Positions 10,693-20,814 of a DNA stretch of 64,000 nt are shown piece after piece; position 1 is the first letter of the stretch; each line of letters opens with the position of its first letter. The stretch covers positions 2,418,001 to 2,482,000 of the forward strand of contig NZ_JAUFQE010000002.1 of assembly GCF_030409755.1 (NCBI RefSeq). The letters are read 5' to 3'. Made by a program: the position numbers and the translations under genes. Source of the DNA: Vibrio lentus (GTDB taxonomy: Bacteria > Pseudomonadota > Gammaproteobacteria > Enterobacterales > Vibrionaceae). The notes under the pieces were generated by a model. That model was not told the DNA's origin and did not search any database. It was given only the letters and a program-made list of their open reading frames with translations.

Positions 10693-12033
10693 TTAGCAAT
10701 TCGCTTTTACAGCATCAGCAATCTTAAGTGCAGATTTCTGAACAAGATCAGCATCTTCACCTTCAACCATCACTCGTAATAGTGGCTCTGTACCTGACTT
10801 ACGCAGCAATACGCGGCCTTTTTCGCCAAGTTCAGCTTCCACTTCCACAACTGCCGTTTTAACGGCCTCTGCTTCTAATGGGTTTGAGTCACCGCTGAAA
10901 CGAACATTTTCTAGAACCTGAGGGTATAACGTCATACCTTGAGAAAGTTCATTCAGTGTCATTTCGCTATCAACCACTGAAGCCAACACTTGCAGTGCAG
11001 CAACGATGGCATCACCCGTCGTTACTTTATCCAATAGAATCACATGGCCAGAGTTTTCTGCACCAATCTTCCAGCCTTTAGCAAGAAGCTGCTCCATTAC
11101 ATAACGGTCACCTACAGCAGCACGTACAAATGGAATACCTAATTGCTTAAGTCCATTTTCCATACCAAGGTTCGTCATCAATGTACCAACAACCCCGCCT
11201 TTTAGTTCACCTCGACGTAGCGCATCACGAGCAATGATGTAAGCGATTTGGTCACCATCAACCTTGTTGCCTAGCTCATCAACCATAATGATACGGTCAC
11301 CGTCGCCATCAAAGCCAAGACCTAGTGCTGCTTTCTCTTCAACCACTTTAGCTTGCAGAGCACGCACATCCGTCGCTCCCACTTCATGGTTAATGTTGGT
11401 ACCATTTGGCTCAACGCCCATTGCGATGACTTCAGCACCCAACTCTTTAAACACAGCTGGCGCGATGTGGTAAGTTGCACCGTGCGCGCAATCAACCACA
11501 ATTTTCATTCCGGCTAACGTCATTTTGTGCGGGAATGTACTTTTACAAAATTCAATATAACGACCAGCGGCATCATTTAAGCGTACTGCTTTACCTAGTA
11601 CTGAAGATTCCACGCACTCGATATCTTTGTCTAGTTCAGCTTCGATTGCCAACTCAATTTCATCCGACAATTTAGTACCTTCAGAAGAGAAGAACTTAAT
11701 GCCGTTATCGTAATATGGGTTGTGCGATGCAGATATAACAATCCCCGCCTCAGCACGGAAAGTTTGTGTTAGGTAAGCAACAGCCGGTGTCGGCATTGGC
11801 CCCGTAAACGTTGCCTGTAGGCCCGCTGCAGCTAAACCAGCTTCTAAAGCAGACTCAAGCATGTAACCAGAAATACGAGTATCTTTACCTATAATCACTT
11901 TTTTTGTGCCCTGTTTTGCTAAAACACGACCCGCAGCCCAGCCAAGCTTCAAAACAAAATCAGGTGTAATTGGGTACTGACCCACTTTGCCACGTACGCC
12001 ATCTGTTCCGAAGTAACGTCTTTTATCAGACAT
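10693..12033 (-). CDS. glmM: Phosphoglucosamine mutase
   Basis: The enzyme converts glucosamine-6-phosphate to glucosamine-1-phosphate on the way to UDP-GlcNAc. The 446-residue protein has the four domains of the alpha-D-phosphohexomutases. The phosphoserine loop is [17 protein letters not shown] (about residue 102), the metal site is [10 protein letters not shown], the sugar site is GENSGH, and the phosphate site is [12 protein letters not shown] near the end. It follows folP by 22 bases, matching the E. coli ftsH-folP-glmM order. Confidence 0.98.
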   Translation of the reverse strand: MSDKRRYFGTDGVRGKVGQYPITPDFVLKLGWAAGRVLAKQGTKKVIIGKDTRISGYMLESALEAGLAAAGLQATFTGPMPTPAVAYLTQTFRAEAGIVISASHNPYYDNGIKFFSSEGTKLSDEIELAIEAELDKDIECVESSVLGKAVRLNDAAGRYIEFCKSTFPHKMTLAGMKIVVDCAHGATYHIAPAVFKELGAEVIAMGVEPNGTNINHEVGATDVRALQAKVVEEKAALGLGFDGDGDRIIMVDELGNKVDGDQIAYIIARDALRRGELKGGVVGTLMTNLGMENGLKQLGIPFVRAAVGDRYVMEQLLAKGWKIGAENSGHVILLDKVTTGDAIVAALQVLASVVDSEMTLNELSQGMTLYPQVLENVRFSGDSNPLEAEAVKTAVVEVEAELGEKGRVLLRKSGTEPLLRVMVEGEDADLVQKSALKIADAVKANC

Positions 12034-12055
12034 ATTGATTTTCCTTAATTATTAT

Positions 12056-12886
12056 TTAGTGATTGTTGTTCATCACTTCAATTATCTTCATCGCTTCCAA
12101 TGTATCTTCCACATCGTGAACGCGAATAATTTGAGCACCTTTCATCGCAGCAATGGTGGCGCAAGTAACACTTCCTACCATGCAATCTGCTGGTGCTTTG
12201 TCTAGCAGCTTAAAGATCATCGATTTTCTCGAGATACCCGCTAAGATTGGCAAGCCAAGCGTATGAAATTTTTCAAGGTGCGCTAATAGGTGGTAATTAT
12301 GCTCGATGGTTTTACCAAAGCCAAAACCAGGATCGAGAACAAGTTGCTCTTTGGGTATGCCTACAGCCTCACAGGCCTCAACTCTTTCTTTTAAAAAGTC
12401 TTCAACATCCGTGAAAACATCGCCATAACAAGGATTAGCTTGCATGGTTCTTGGCTGGCCTTTCATGTGCATCAAACAAACTGGAACTTGAGCTTGAGCA
12501 GCAGCCTCTAAAGCGCCCGGCTCTTGCAGAGCTCGCACATCATTGATCAAGTCAGCGCCCGCCTCAACGGCTTGACGCATCACTTCCGCTTTGCTGGTAT
12601 CAATAGAGATCCACACATCAAAATTGGCTCGAATCGCTTTAATTGCAGGTATAACCCTTGATAGTTCATCTTCCAATGTAACTTCAGGCGCTCCCGGGCG
12701 GGTAGATTCACCACCGATATCAATAATACTGACACCTGCTTTGATCATGCGTTCAGCTTGCTGCAATGCTTTCTCTAATGAGTTGAATTGACCACCATCA
12801 GAAAATGAGTCGGGCGTAACATTGAGGATACCCATCACATGCGGACGGTCTAAAAGGAGTGTTTTGTTGTTTGCTTGTAATATCAT
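12056..12886 (-). CDS. folP: Dihydropteroate synthase
   Basis: The enzyme joins p-aminobenzoate to the pterin pyrophosphate in folate synthesis and is the target of sulfonamides. The 276-residue protein is a TIM barrel with the two signatures MGILNVTPDSFSDGG (about 18-32) and IDIGGESTRPGAPEV (about 55-70), plus DPGFGFGKT and the late GISRKS loop. No change at the usual sulfonamide-resistance loop is obvious by eye. Confidence 0.98.
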   Translation of the reverse strand: MILQANNKTLLLDRPHVMGILNVTPDSFSDGGQFNSLEKALQQAERMIKAGVSIIDIGGESTRPGAPEVTLEDELSRVIPAIKAIRANFDVWISIDTSKAEVMRQAVEAGADLINDVRALQEPGALEAAAQAQVPVCLMHMKGQPRTMQANPCYGDVFTDVEDFLKERVEACEAVGIPKEQLVLDPGFGFGKTIEHNYHLLAHLEKFHTLGLPILAGISRKSMIFKLLDKAPADCMVGSVTCATIAAMKGAQIIRVHDVEDTLEAMKIIEVMNNNH

Positions 12887-12932
12887 GGAAGGCGGGTCTT
12901 AAAAGGTTAAAACACTTTGCGCTATAAACAGA

Positions 12933-12958
12933 AAAACCCTGAGCGTACTCAGGGTTTT
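12933..12958 (-). terminator. Stem-loop between ftsH and folP
   Basis: AAAACCCTGAG and CTCAGGGTTTT form an 11-bp stem with a four-base loop. The T tail is short. It probably reduces read-through from ftsH into folP-glmM. Confidence 0.75.
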
Positions 12959-12975
12959 AATTAACAGCTTAGCGA

Positions 12976-14955
12976 TTAAGAATCTTTGTTTTGAGCATCA
13001 TCTGATTCAGATTTAGCTTCTTCAACTTTCGACTCTTCAGCTTTTGGTTCGGCTTTAGCTTCAGGTTTAACCTCAGCTTCAGGCTTAGCTTCTTCCTTTG
13101 CAGGTTCTGCTTTTGCCTGGTCACCCCAACCAGCAGGCTCACGAATATCAGTCTTACGTTCCATGAGGTCATCAATCTGACCCGCATCGATCGTTTCGTA
13201 CTTCATAAGCGCATCTTTCATCGAGTGCATCAAATCCATATTATCTTCTAGGATTTGCTTAGCTCGAGCGTAGTTGCGGTCGATAAGAATACGAATTTCT
13301 TCATCGATAAGTCGAGTTGTATCGTCAGACACATGCTTCGCTTGGCTCATGCCGCGACCTAGGAAAACTTCGCCTTCTTCTTCAGCATAAAGAAGAGGAC
13401 CCAATTTCTCAGAGAAGCCCCATTGCGTAACCATCTTACGAGCAATATCTGTTGCACGTTCGATATCGTTAGACGCACCAGTCGAAACATTATCTTTACC
13501 GTAGATAAGCTCTTCAGCAAGACGACCACCATACAAGCTAGAAATCATTGACTCTAGATGTTGGCGAGACATGCTTACGCGATCTTGCTCTGGTAGATAC
13601 ATCGTCACACCAAGTGCACGACCACGAGGGATGATTGATACTTTGTACACTGGATCGTGTTCAGGTACCAAACGACCAACAATCGCGTGTCCCGCTTCGT
13701 GATAAGCCGTTGATTCTTTCACTTCTTCAGACATAACCATTGAACGGCGCTCTGCACCCATCATGATCTTATCTTTCGCAAGTTCAAACTCAACCATAGA
13801 TACATTGCGTTTGTTTCCGCGAGCAGCGAATAGAGCCGCTTCGTTAACAAGGTTCGCAAGATCTGCACCAGAGAAACCTGGAGTACCACGAGCAATCAGA
13901 GATGGTTCAACATCGCCTGACAATGGAACTTTACGCATGTGTACTTTAAGAATCTGTTCACGACCGCGTACATCAGGCAGACCAACCACAACTTGACGGT
14001 CAAAACGACCTGGACGAAGTAGTGCTGGGTCAAGTACGTCTGGACGGTTAGTCGCAGCGATAACAATAATACCTTCGTTACCTTCGAAACCATCCATCTC
14101 AACCAGCATTTGGTTCAGTGTTTGCTCACGTTCATCGTGACCACCACCAACACCAGCGCCACGTTGACGACCTACTGCATCGATTTCATCGATAAAGATG
14201 ATACATGGTGCGGCTTTCTTCGCTTGTTCGAACATGTCACGCACACGAGATGCACCAACACCAACGAACATTTCTACGAAGTCAGAACCAGAGATAGTAA
14301 AGAACGGTACTTTCGCTTCACCCGCAATCGCTTTTGCAAGCAATGTCTTACCAGTACCAGGAGGACCAACTAACAGGATACCTGTAGGGATCTTACCACC
14401 TAGCTTTTGGAAACGACTTGGGTCACGAAGGTAGTCAACAAGTTCTTTAACGTCTTCTTTTGCTTCGTCACAACCAGCAACATCAGCAAACATCGTTTTG
14501 ATTTGTTCTTCGCTCATCATTCGAGCTTTGCTCTTACCAAACGACATTGCGCCTTTACCGCCGCCGCCGCCTTGCATTTGACGCATGAAGAAAATCCACA
14601 CACCAATCAGTAAGATCATTGGGAACCAAGAGATGAAGATAGTGCCAAGCAGGCTCTGCTCTTCAGGTGGTGTGCCCTGAACTTTCACGTTTTGGTTAAT
14701 TAAGTCATCAAGTAGCTTCTGATCATAAACAGGCATGTAAGTTACATACTTAGCACCACCACCACGACGGGTGAAAGAGATTTCACTGTTATTGAACTGT
14801 GCGTCTTGAATCTGGCCTTGGCCAACTTCCTGTACAAACGTGGTGTAATCAACTGCTCTGCCATTACTTTCACCAGGGCCGAAGCTCTGGAATACAGACA
14901 TAAGCACTACAGCGATAACTAGCCACAGAATTAAATTTTTTGCCATGTCACTCAA
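12976..14955 (-). CDS. ftsH: ATP-dependent zinc metalloprotease FtsH
   Basis: This is a membrane-anchored AAA+ protease that degrades LpxC, sigma32 and misassembled membrane proteins in relatives. The 659-residue protein has two membrane segments (about 7-25 and 100-120), an AAA domain with GPPGTGKT (about 198) and IDEIDAVG, the SRH region, and the zinc site HEAGH (about 420). The last 45 residues are a low-complexity Ala/Lys/Glu/Pro tail. Two starts are possible: TTG at 14955 (GAGAGG eight bases upstream) or ATG at 14946. The ATG gives the length found in E. coli; I keep the longer form because its ribosome-binding site is better. Confidence 0.97.
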   Translation of the reverse strand: MSDMAKNLILWLVIAVVLMSVFQSFGPGESNGRAVDYTTFVQEVGQGQIQDAQFNNSEISFTRRGGGAKYVTYMPVYDQKLLDDLINQNVKVQGTPPEEQSLLGTIFISWFPMILLIGVWIFFMRQMQGGGGGKGAMSFGKSKARMMSEEQIKTMFADVAGCDEAKEDVKELVDYLRDPSRFQKLGGKIPTGILLVGPPGTGKTLLAKAIAGEAKVPFFTISGSDFVEMFVGVGASRVRDMFEQAKKAAPCIIFIDEIDAVGRQRGAGVGGGHDEREQTLNQMLVEMDGFEGNEGIIVIAATNRPDVLDPALLRPGRFDRQVVVGLPDVRGREQILKVHMRKVPLSGDVEPSLIARGTPGFSGADLANLVNEAALFAARGNKRNVSMVEFELAKDKIMMGAERRSMVMSEEVKESTAYHEAGHAIVGRLVPEHDPVYKVSIIPRGRALGVTMYLPEQDRVSMSRQHLESMISSLYGGRLAEELIYGKDNVSTGASNDIERATDIARKMVTQWGFSEKLGPLLYAEEEGEVFLGRGMSQAKHVSDDTTRLIDEEIRILIDRNYARAKQILEDNMDLMHSMKDALMKYETIDAGQIDDLMERKTDIREPAGWGDQAKAEPAKEEAKPEAEVKPEAKAEPKAEESKVEEAKSESDDAQNKDS

Positions 14956-15053
14956 GGTGTCAGCCTCTCGATAACTAATTGTAATTAAAGGTAGGGTACT
15001 ACAGTTTGTTACCTGTAGCTATATTGTTAACGGTTCAAAATCGAACAGAATCG

Positions 15054-15683
15054 TTAACCTTTGTAACCAGTGGCTACGATAAACACTTCACGAGAACGAG
15101 CTCGAGAAGAGTCGGGTTTTCTGACCTTAACCGTCTTAAACATCTCACGGACATCTTTAACGTATTGGTCAAACCCTTCGCCTTGGAATACTTTAACAAC
15201 AAAACTACCATTGGTAGCTAGAACTTGTCGACACATATCCAAAGCTAATTCAACCAAGTACATAGCTCTTGGTTGGTCTACTGAGTTATTTCCTGCAATG
15301 TTAGGAGCCATGTCAGACATAACCACATCAACCATATTAGGTTGAATACGATCTAACAACGCTTCCAATACTGCTTCTTCGCGGAAATCACCTTGTAAAA
15401 AGCTCACTCCAGCGATTGGGTCCATAGGTAACAAGTCACACGCAATGATTTGTCCACTGTCACCAATAATCTTAGCAGCATATTGAGACCAACCACCAGG
15501 AGCTGCACCCAAATCCACAACAGTCATCGCAGGAGACAACAATTTATCTTTCGCTTGAATCTCTTCCATTTTGAAATAAGCACGTGAACGATAGCCTTTC
15601 TTTCTCGCCTCATTTGCGTACTTGTCGTCGAAGTGTTCCTTCAACCAACGGCCTGAACTGGCCGAGTGTTTCTGTTTACTCAT
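15054..15683 (-). CDS. rlmE: 23S rRNA 2'-O-ribose U2552 methyltransferase
   Basis: RlmE (FtsJ/RrmJ) methylates U2552 in the ribosomal A loop. Starting at the ATG at 15681-15683 gives 209 residues, the E. coli length, and the familiar opening [18 protein letters not shown]; an upstream in-frame start at 15740 is not supported. The SAM motif is [15 protein letters not shown], followed by MSDMAPN and the lysine of VVKVFQG, which fit the K-D-K catalytic set. It precedes ftsH by 98 bases on the same strand, as in E. coli. Confidence 0.97.
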   Translation of the reverse strand: MSKQKHSASSGRWLKEHFDDKYANEARKKGYRSRAYFKMEEIQAKDKLLSPAMTVVDLGAAPGGWSQYAAKIIGDSGQIIACDLLPMDPIAGVSFLQGDFREEAVLEALLDRIQPNMVDVVMSDMAPNIAGNNSVDQPRAMYLVELALDMCRQVLATNGSFVVKVFQGEGFDQYVKDVREMFKTVKVRKPDSSRARSREVFIVATGYKG

Positions 15684-15797
15684 TGGATACCTAAATTGGA
15701 GGAAAGTACTAATTGCTGAATAAATTATAGTCTTCAGCATTAGATGGCGTTAAAATAGGTTTTTTCAACCCTAATACTAAAGAAAATTGGCCGCGTA

Positions 15798-16094
15798 ATG
15801 AACCTAAGTACCAAACAAAAGCAGCATCTAAAGGGCCTAGCTCACAGTTTAAAACCTGTAGTGCTAATGGGCGCAAATGGACTTACTGAAGCTGTTCTAG
15901 CGGAAATCGAATTAGCTCTAGACCACCACGAACTGATCAAGATTAAAGTAGCATCAGAAGACCGTGAGACTAAGCAACTGATTATCGATGCAATTGTACG
16001 TGAAACTAAAGCTGAGAAAGTACAAACTATCGGTAAAGTTCTTGTACTGTTCCGTCAGTCTGAAGCACGTAAAATCGAGATTCCACGCAAATAA
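15798..16094 (+). CDS. yhbY: Ribosome assembly RNA-binding protein YhbY
   Basis: A 98-residue single-domain CRM protein that associates with pre-50S particles in E. coli. The domain signature GLAHSLKPVVLMGANGLTEAV and the C-terminal GKVLVLFR are clear. It is divergent from rlmE, separated by 114 bases that must hold both promoters; I see no convincing -35/-10 pair there. It converges with greA on a shared terminator. Confidence 0.95.
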   Translation: MNLSTKQKQHLKGLAHSLKPVVLMGANGLTEAVLAEIELALDHHELIKIKVASEDRETKQLIIDAIVRETKAEKVQTIGKVLVLFRQSEARKIEIPRK

Positions 16095-16167
16095 GTTAGT
16101 TTGACATCAAACTAGCTCCGCAATCAGAAAGCCACTGTGCTTATCTTTTAGTGTAGCGTGAGAAACG

Positions 16168-16193
16168 AAAAAGGTCGCATTAGCGACCTTTTT
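16168..16193. terminator. Bidirectional terminator between yhbY and greA
   Basis: AAAAAGGTCGC and GCGACCTTTTT form an 11-bp stem with T runs on both strands, between convergent genes. Confidence 0.9.
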
Positions 16194-16219
16194 ACTTATT
16201 AGAACCAAAGTAAATTCAA

Positions 16220-16693
16220 TTAGATGTATTCTACTTTGTCGATTTCGAAGTCTTTATCCCCGCCAGGTGTAGAGATAATAACCTCGTCACCTTCCATCTT
16301 ACCAATAAGACCACGAGCGATCGGTGATTTCACCGAAATGCGGCCAGTTTTGATTTCAGCTTCATCTTCAGAAACGATTTGGTAACGGAACTCTTCATCA
16401 GTATCTACGTCAATCAAAGTTACGGTAGTACCAAAGATAACCTTACCCGTGTTATCCATTTGAGTTACGTCGATGATCTGAGCTAGCGATAGCTTGTATT
16501 CGATATCTCGAATTTGAGCTTCACAGATACCCTGCTCTTCACGAGCGGCGTGATATTCAGCATTCTCTTTCAAGTCACCGAGTTCACGTGCTTCACCAAT
16601 AGCTGCTGAAATAATAGGACGTAGCTTAAGTAGGCGATCTAATTCGTCACGTAGCTGCTGAGCGCCACGTACTGTCATTGGAACCTTTTCCAT
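16220..16693 (-). CDS. greA: Transcription elongation factor GreA
   Basis: GreA rescues backtracked RNA polymerase by stimulating cleavage of the transcript 3' end. The 157-residue protein has the N-terminal coiled coil (about 1-75, with acidic tip residues in [17 protein letters not shown]) and the C-terminal FKBP-like domain ([34 protein letters not shown]). It lies across a 513-base AT-rich gap from ompU and is divergent from it. Confidence 0.97.
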   Translation of the reverse strand: MEKVPMTVRGAQQLRDELDRLLKLRPIISAAIGEARELGDLKENAEYHAAREEQGICEAQIRDIEYKLSLAQIIDVTQMDNTGKVIFGTTVTLIDVDTDEEFRYQIVSEDEAEIKTGRISVKSPIARGLIGKMEGDEVIISTPGGDKDFEIDKVEYI

Positions 16694-17206
16694 TTTTTAC
16701 CTCTATGCCAAAGCTTTCTTTGGCCAACATAAATCCACCCAATATAGTTATTGGGTGATAGAAACAAAACGATTTGGCTTAGTGTAAACAAACTTTATGG
16801 CTAAATCACCTTTATTCCACTTTGCGTTATAAAAGCTTTATCTAGGTCTAAATTACAGACATCACAAAAATGAATAATAACCTCCCCATCAATAAGCTCA
16901 GAAATAAATACCTAAAAAAACAAAAAACAAACAAAATAAATACAGATCACACTTTTATAAAAACCACTTTAAAACAGATAGTTAAGCAACAATAAATATA
17001 ATAAAACAGTGTTCATTTTTTAGTTTTATATCATTTTACTAACTAACAATGGAACTTTAGAGGTAAAAAGTAACCCATGGATTGCACTGGCATTTTTCAG
17101 ACTTCTGTTCTAATCATGATTATGAAGCCTGATTAATACAGGCAATACACAAAAGGGTTCAAATCCTTGATAAAACTTCTATGGACAGTAATTAGGAATT
17201 AATAAC
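16694..17206 (+). promoter_or_regulatory. AT-rich greA-ompU divergent control region
   Basis: No gene is visible in these 513 bases. The middle (16900-17040) is very AT-rich. On the minus strand TAAAA-N5-TAAAA (17024-17038) fits the direct-repeat pattern TNAAA-N5-TNAAA reported for ToxR, which activates ompU in V. cholerae; chance occurrence in AT-rich DNA is a real risk. A small hairpin GCCTGattaataCAGGC (about 17128-17144) lies in the likely 5' UTR. AGGA nine bases before the ompU ATG is the ribosome-binding site. Confidence 0.4.
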
Positions 17207-18253
17207 ATGAACAAGACTATGATCGCGCTTGCTGTATCTGCTGCAGCTCTTGCTACTAACGCAGTGGCAGCGGACGGTAAACAAGCTGGTGGTATCGACG
17301 GTACTTCTGTATACAGCTCAAACGGCACTTCTTTAGAGATCGGTGGTCGTGCGGAAGCTCGTCTATCTCTAAAAGACGGCAAAGCACAAGACAACTCTCG
17401 TGTACGTCTAAACTTCCTAGGTAAAGTTGAAATCCAAGACGGCCTATACGGTGTTGGTTTCTACGAAGGTGAATACACTACAGCTGACAACAAAGTAGTT
17501 GTTGACGGCGACACAACTTCTGGTAGCGATATTGACCACCGTTACACTTACGCTGGTATCGGCGGTGCATTCGGTGAAGTAACATACGGTAAGAACGACG
17601 GCGCGCTAGGCGTAATCACAGACTTCACGGATATCATGTCTTACCACGGTAACTCAGCAGCATACAAAATTGCTGCAGCAGACCGTACTGACAACATGCT
17701 TTCTTACAAAGGCGAATTTCAAGACCTAGCAGTAAAAGCAAGCTACCGCTTCGCAGACCGTACAGATTCAGTTGACGGCGGTTACTCAGACAACAACGAA
17801 GATGGCTACTCTCTATCTGGTATCTACTCAATCGGTGATACAGGCTTTAAACTAGGTGCTGGTTACGCTGATCAAGACGTAGAAAACGAGTACATGCTTG
17901 CTGCATCTTACCGCACTGAAGCGCTATACTTTGCTGGTACGTTCACAGACGGTGAGCTTGCGAAGAGAAACGGTGATTACACTGGTTACGAATTCGCTAC
18001 AGCTTACACACTAGACAAGACTGCATTCACACTAACGTACAACAACGCAGAAACTGACGGTGAAACTTCAGCTGACAACGTTGCAATCGATGCGACTTAC
18101 TACTTCAAGCCGAACTTCCGTACGTACATCTCGTACAACTTCAACCTAATCAGTGAAAATGACACTATTGGTACTGTAGGTTTTGGTAACGGTACTGCAT
18201 CTAAAGCAGATGCTGAAGACGAGCTAGCTCTAGGTCTACGTTACGACTTCTAA
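17207..18253 (+). CDS. ompU: OmpU-type outer-membrane porin
   Basis: This is a general diffusion porin, probably trimeric. The 348-residue precursor has a clear signal peptide cleaved after NAVAA (about residue 22). Alternating beta strands follow, for example LEIGGRAEARLSLKDGK and ALGLRYDF, and the C-terminal Phe is the usual Bam signal. FGEVTYGKNDG and ADRTDNMLSYKG are typical of Vibrio porins. Position next to greA and dacB matches ompU of V. cholerae, as I recall it. The codon bias is strong, as in highly expressed genes. Loop regions around 95-105 and 175-190 are rich in Asp and Gly and probably surface-exposed. Confidence 0.88.
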   Translation: MNKTMIALAVSAAALATNAVAADGKQAGGIDGTSVYSSNGTSLEIGGRAEARLSLKDGKAQDNSRVRLNFLGKVEIQDGLYGVGFYEGEYTTADNKVVVDGDTTSGSDIDHRYTYAGIGGAFGEVTYGKNDGALGVITDFTDIMSYHGNSAAYKIAAADRTDNMLSYKGEFQDLAVKASYRFADRTDSVDGGYSDNNEDGYSLSGIYSIGDTGFKLGAGYADQDVENEYMLAASYRTEALYFAGTFTDGELAKRNGDYTGYEFATAYTLDKTAFTLTYNNAETDGETSADNVAIDATYYFKPNFRTYISYNFNLISENDTIGTVGFGNGTASKADAEDELALGLRYDF

Positions 18254-18292
18254 TTCTGGTTACCTAATTGATTAATTAGTTAATTGAGAATC

Positions 18293-18322
18293 AAAACGCC
18301 CGCTATCTAGCGGGCGTTTTTT
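18293..18322 (+). terminator. Terminator after ompU
   Basis: AAAACGCCCGCTA and TAGCGGGCGTTTT form a strong stem followed by six T residues. Confidence 0.9.
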
Positions 18323-18365
18323 ATATCTGTATACTGAAAAAATCAGCCATCCAAGAAAATCTTCT

Positions 18366-19799
18366 ATGCGCCTTCTATCCACTCTACTTCTATGTAGTTT
18401 TTTCATTAGCGTTTTCTCAATTAACGCTTTTGCATACGCCCCTTTAGATAAACTGCCAAACGGCAGCAGCACAAGTTTGATCTTAGAATCTTTAAGTGGC
18501 AGTTCAAATGAAATGAATACCAACAGTGATGGCTTTTACCCACCAGCCAGCACTTTAAAACTGGTTACGGCTTTGGCAGCCAAGTTGGAATTGGGGGATG
18601 ACTTTCACTACACAACCAGCATTGCCCGTTCTAATAGGGATGTTGTGATCTCATTCAGCGGTGACTCAACGCTACAACGAGAACATCTAAAAAGTCTTTT
18701 AGCTCAATACGCTAAGTCGCAATCTAAAACCATCAAAGGCAATTTATACCTCGATAACTCGGCTTATACAGGCTATCAACGAGCAGTTGGTTGGCCTTGG
18801 GACATTCTAGGCGTTTGTTACAGTGCGCCTTCTAGTGCGATGACTTTAGACAGCAACTGTGCACAAGCCTCTATTTATACAAAAGATAATGGTTCGACAC
18901 GCGTATATATCCCAGCTCATTACCCAATAGACGTGACAACCACAACTGCCACTGTAACTCGCTCAGGGCAGAAGGCAACACAATGCGACTTAGAGCTCAT
19001 AACGACTCCAGACAACGCTTACAAGCTCTCTGGTTGCTTAGTTGAACGTAAGAAACCACTGCCGCTCAAGTTCGCGATTCAAAATCCAGAGCTTTATACC
19101 TATCAAGTCGTGACATCGCTTCTTAAAGAGCTGAAAATCCAAGTTAAAGGCAATGTGATTGTGGGTAAAAAAGCTAAAGCAGACAAAACTACGTTAGTCG
19201 CGAGTCACCATTCTGAAAAGCTTCCTGAACTGCTCGATATCATGCTGAAGAAGTCGGATAACCTTATCGCAGATAACCTAACTAAAACGTTGGGTGCGAC
19301 ATTTTATGTTCAGCCGGGCAGCTTCAATAACGGCACTGAAGCAATAAAACAGATACTGCTGACCAAGGCTAATATTGACCTCAGCAAAGCGCAATTAGTC
19401 GATGGCTCAGGGTTATCGAGAAATAACCGAATGAGATCGCAGACCATGGCACAGGTGCTTCGTTATATCTGGGAAAACGACCAACAGCTCAACCTAATTG
19501 AGGCAATGCCAACATCAGGCACTGATGGCACGCTCAAATACCGTCAAAGCATGAGAAAGGCACCGATCCAAGGCAATATTATTGCAAAGAGTGGTTCGTT
19601 GTACGGTAGCTACAACATGGCAGGTTTTGGTTTAGACAAAGCGGGCAATCCAAACTCTCTGTTCGTACAGTTTGTCCGAGATTACTTCCCGGAAGAGCAA
19701 GATCCAGACAAACCAGTCGAAGCACCAATTACCCAGTTTGAACGTGCTTTCTACACAGATGTAGTTGAATTCAGTCAAACACAAGGCAAACCTAAGTAA
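18366..19799 (+). CDS. dacB: D-alanyl-D-alanine carboxypeptidase/endopeptidase (PBP4)
   Basis: This periplasmic class C penicillin-binding protein trims pentapeptides and cleaves D-Ala-mDAP cross-links. The 477-residue precursor has a signal peptide ending near SINAFA. The active-site motifs are in order: SxxK as ASTLK (about residue 58), SxN as SDN (about 302) and KTG-like KSG (about 416). The long insertion between the first two motifs is typical of PBP4. It is read in the same direction as ompU but after a strong terminator. Confidence 0.95.
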   Translation: MRLLSTLLLCSFFISVFSINAFAYAPLDKLPNGSSTSLILESLSGSSNEMNTNSDGFYPPASTLKLVTALAAKLELGDDFHYTTSIARSNRDVVISFSGDSTLQREHLKSLLAQYAKSQSKTIKGNLYLDNSAYTGYQRAVGWPWDILGVCYSAPSSAMTLDSNCAQASIYTKDNGSTRVYIPAHYPIDVTTTTATVTRSGQKATQCDLELITTPDNAYKLSGCLVERKKPLPLKFAIQNPELYTYQVVTSLLKELKIQVKGNVIVGKKAKADKTTLVASHHSEKLPELLDIMLKKSDNLIADNLTKTLGATFYVQPGSFNNGTEAIKQILLTKANIDLSKAQLVDGSGLSRNNRMRSQTMAQVLRYIWENDQQLNLIEAMPTSGTDGTLKYRQSMRKAPIQGNIIAKSGSLYGSYNMAGFGLDKAGNPNSLFVQFVRDYFPEEQDPDKPVEAPITQFERAFYTDVVEFSQTQGKPK

Positions 19800-19834
19800 C
19801 GTTCAGCTCTGTGTAAGCTTCTACTTAAACAATA

Positions 19835-19875
19835 AAAAATGGCGCTGAAGATCTTAAATCTTCAGCGCCATTTTT
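19835..19875. terminator. Bidirectional terminator between dacB and the mgtE-like gene
   Basis: AAATGGCGCTGAAGAT and ATCTTCAGCGCCATTTT form a stem of about 16 bp, with A/T runs on both sides between convergent genes. Confidence 0.9.
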
Positions 19876-19912
19876 GTTTATCAGGTGTATTTTAGTTATT
19901 TGTTATAAGCTT

Positions 19913-20758
19913 TTAAGCGATTCCTAGGAATGAGTTCACTACCGTGAAGTAAATCCACATCCCTGAAATATCCACTATCGAAGCGAGAACAGGGCTCACC
20001 AACACCGCAGGATCTAACTTAAATAACCGAGCAACAATCGGCAATCCAGCGCCTAGCACGGTTGATATTGTCACTTGAATAAACAGAGCAACAGCAATCG
20101 CGTAAGCAATCATATTAATGTCGTAACCACCCGTTGATTGGTTGTCACTGAACAGTAATATGCGGCCTATCATCACCAAAGCAATCGCAAGTGCTAAGCA
20201 AATTGCGACTCTAAATTCTTTCCAAAGAACGTTCGCCCACTGGCGTTTCTTCAATTCCCCTGTGGCTAAAGCTCTGATGACCAAAGTCGCAGCCTGTGTC
20301 CCTGTATTACCACCCGCAGCGGCGATTACCGGCATATAAATCGCAAGAAGTACTAGCTGGCTAAGGATATCTTCATACTGAGCAATGATAAGCCCAGAGA
20401 CAATACCCAGCAGCGCTAAGGCAATGATCCAACCGATACGCTGCCTAACGTGGCTAAGCACTCCCGTTGAAAGGTAACCTTGCTGCGGTTCAACCTCTGA
20501 GTAGATCAGCCCTAGTTGGTGAGCTAGATGTCGAGAGCGCTTCTCAAAGCCCTGCTCTTCTAACTCACTAAGTAAAGTCTGAATCGTACTAAGAGAGCAT
20601 TGCCCAAGTACTAACACCGCATCTTCAAGCGGCATTCTGTTCAAAAGGTTAATTTGTTGCTCACGTCCGTACTGTTGAAAGGCATTAGATACAGCTTGGA
20701 TGTCTTTCTCTGAGTACAGAGCTTCAATAGATAAAAAATTGTTGTTCATTACCGTCAT
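19913..20758 (-). CDS. mgtE: MgtE-family magnesium transporter lacking CBS domains
   Basis: Probably an inner-membrane magnesium channel. I start at the ATG at 20756-20758, which has GGGAG seven bases upstream; a TTG at 20779 is less likely. The 281-residue protein keeps the MgtE membrane domain: about five helices from residue 105 on, the hallmark AAGGNTGTQAATLVIR, and a late DISGMWIYF that corresponds to the pore-lining Asp region. The N-terminal ~95 residues resemble a shortened MgtE N domain (RMPLEDAVLVLGQ). The CBS pair that gates full-length MgtE is absent. A long leader (20759-21100) precedes it. Confidence 0.85.
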   Translation of the reverse strand: MTVMNNNFLSIEALYSEKDIQAVSNAFQQYGREQQINLLNRMPLEDAVLVLGQCSLSTIQTLLSELEEQGFEKRSRHLAHQLGLIYSEVEPQQGYLSTGVLSHVRQRIGWIIALALLGIVSGLIIAQYEDILSQLVLLAIYMPVIAAAGGNTGTQAATLVIRALATGELKKRQWANVLWKEFRVAICLALAIALVMIGRILLFSDNQSTGGYDINMIAYAIAVALFIQVTISTVLGAGLPIVARLFKLDPAVLVSPVLASIVDISGMWIYFTVVNSFLGIA

Positions 20759-20814
20759 GGCGAATCTCCCGATTGGCAAAGGTAACGACCATCAAAACAA
20801 ATAGCCTATAGCGA

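Noticed and set aside
12969..13187. 72-codon minus-strand frame inside the end of ftsH
   Set aside because: It is an out-of-frame reading of the Lys/Glu/Ala-rich tail of FtsH, without a start signal.
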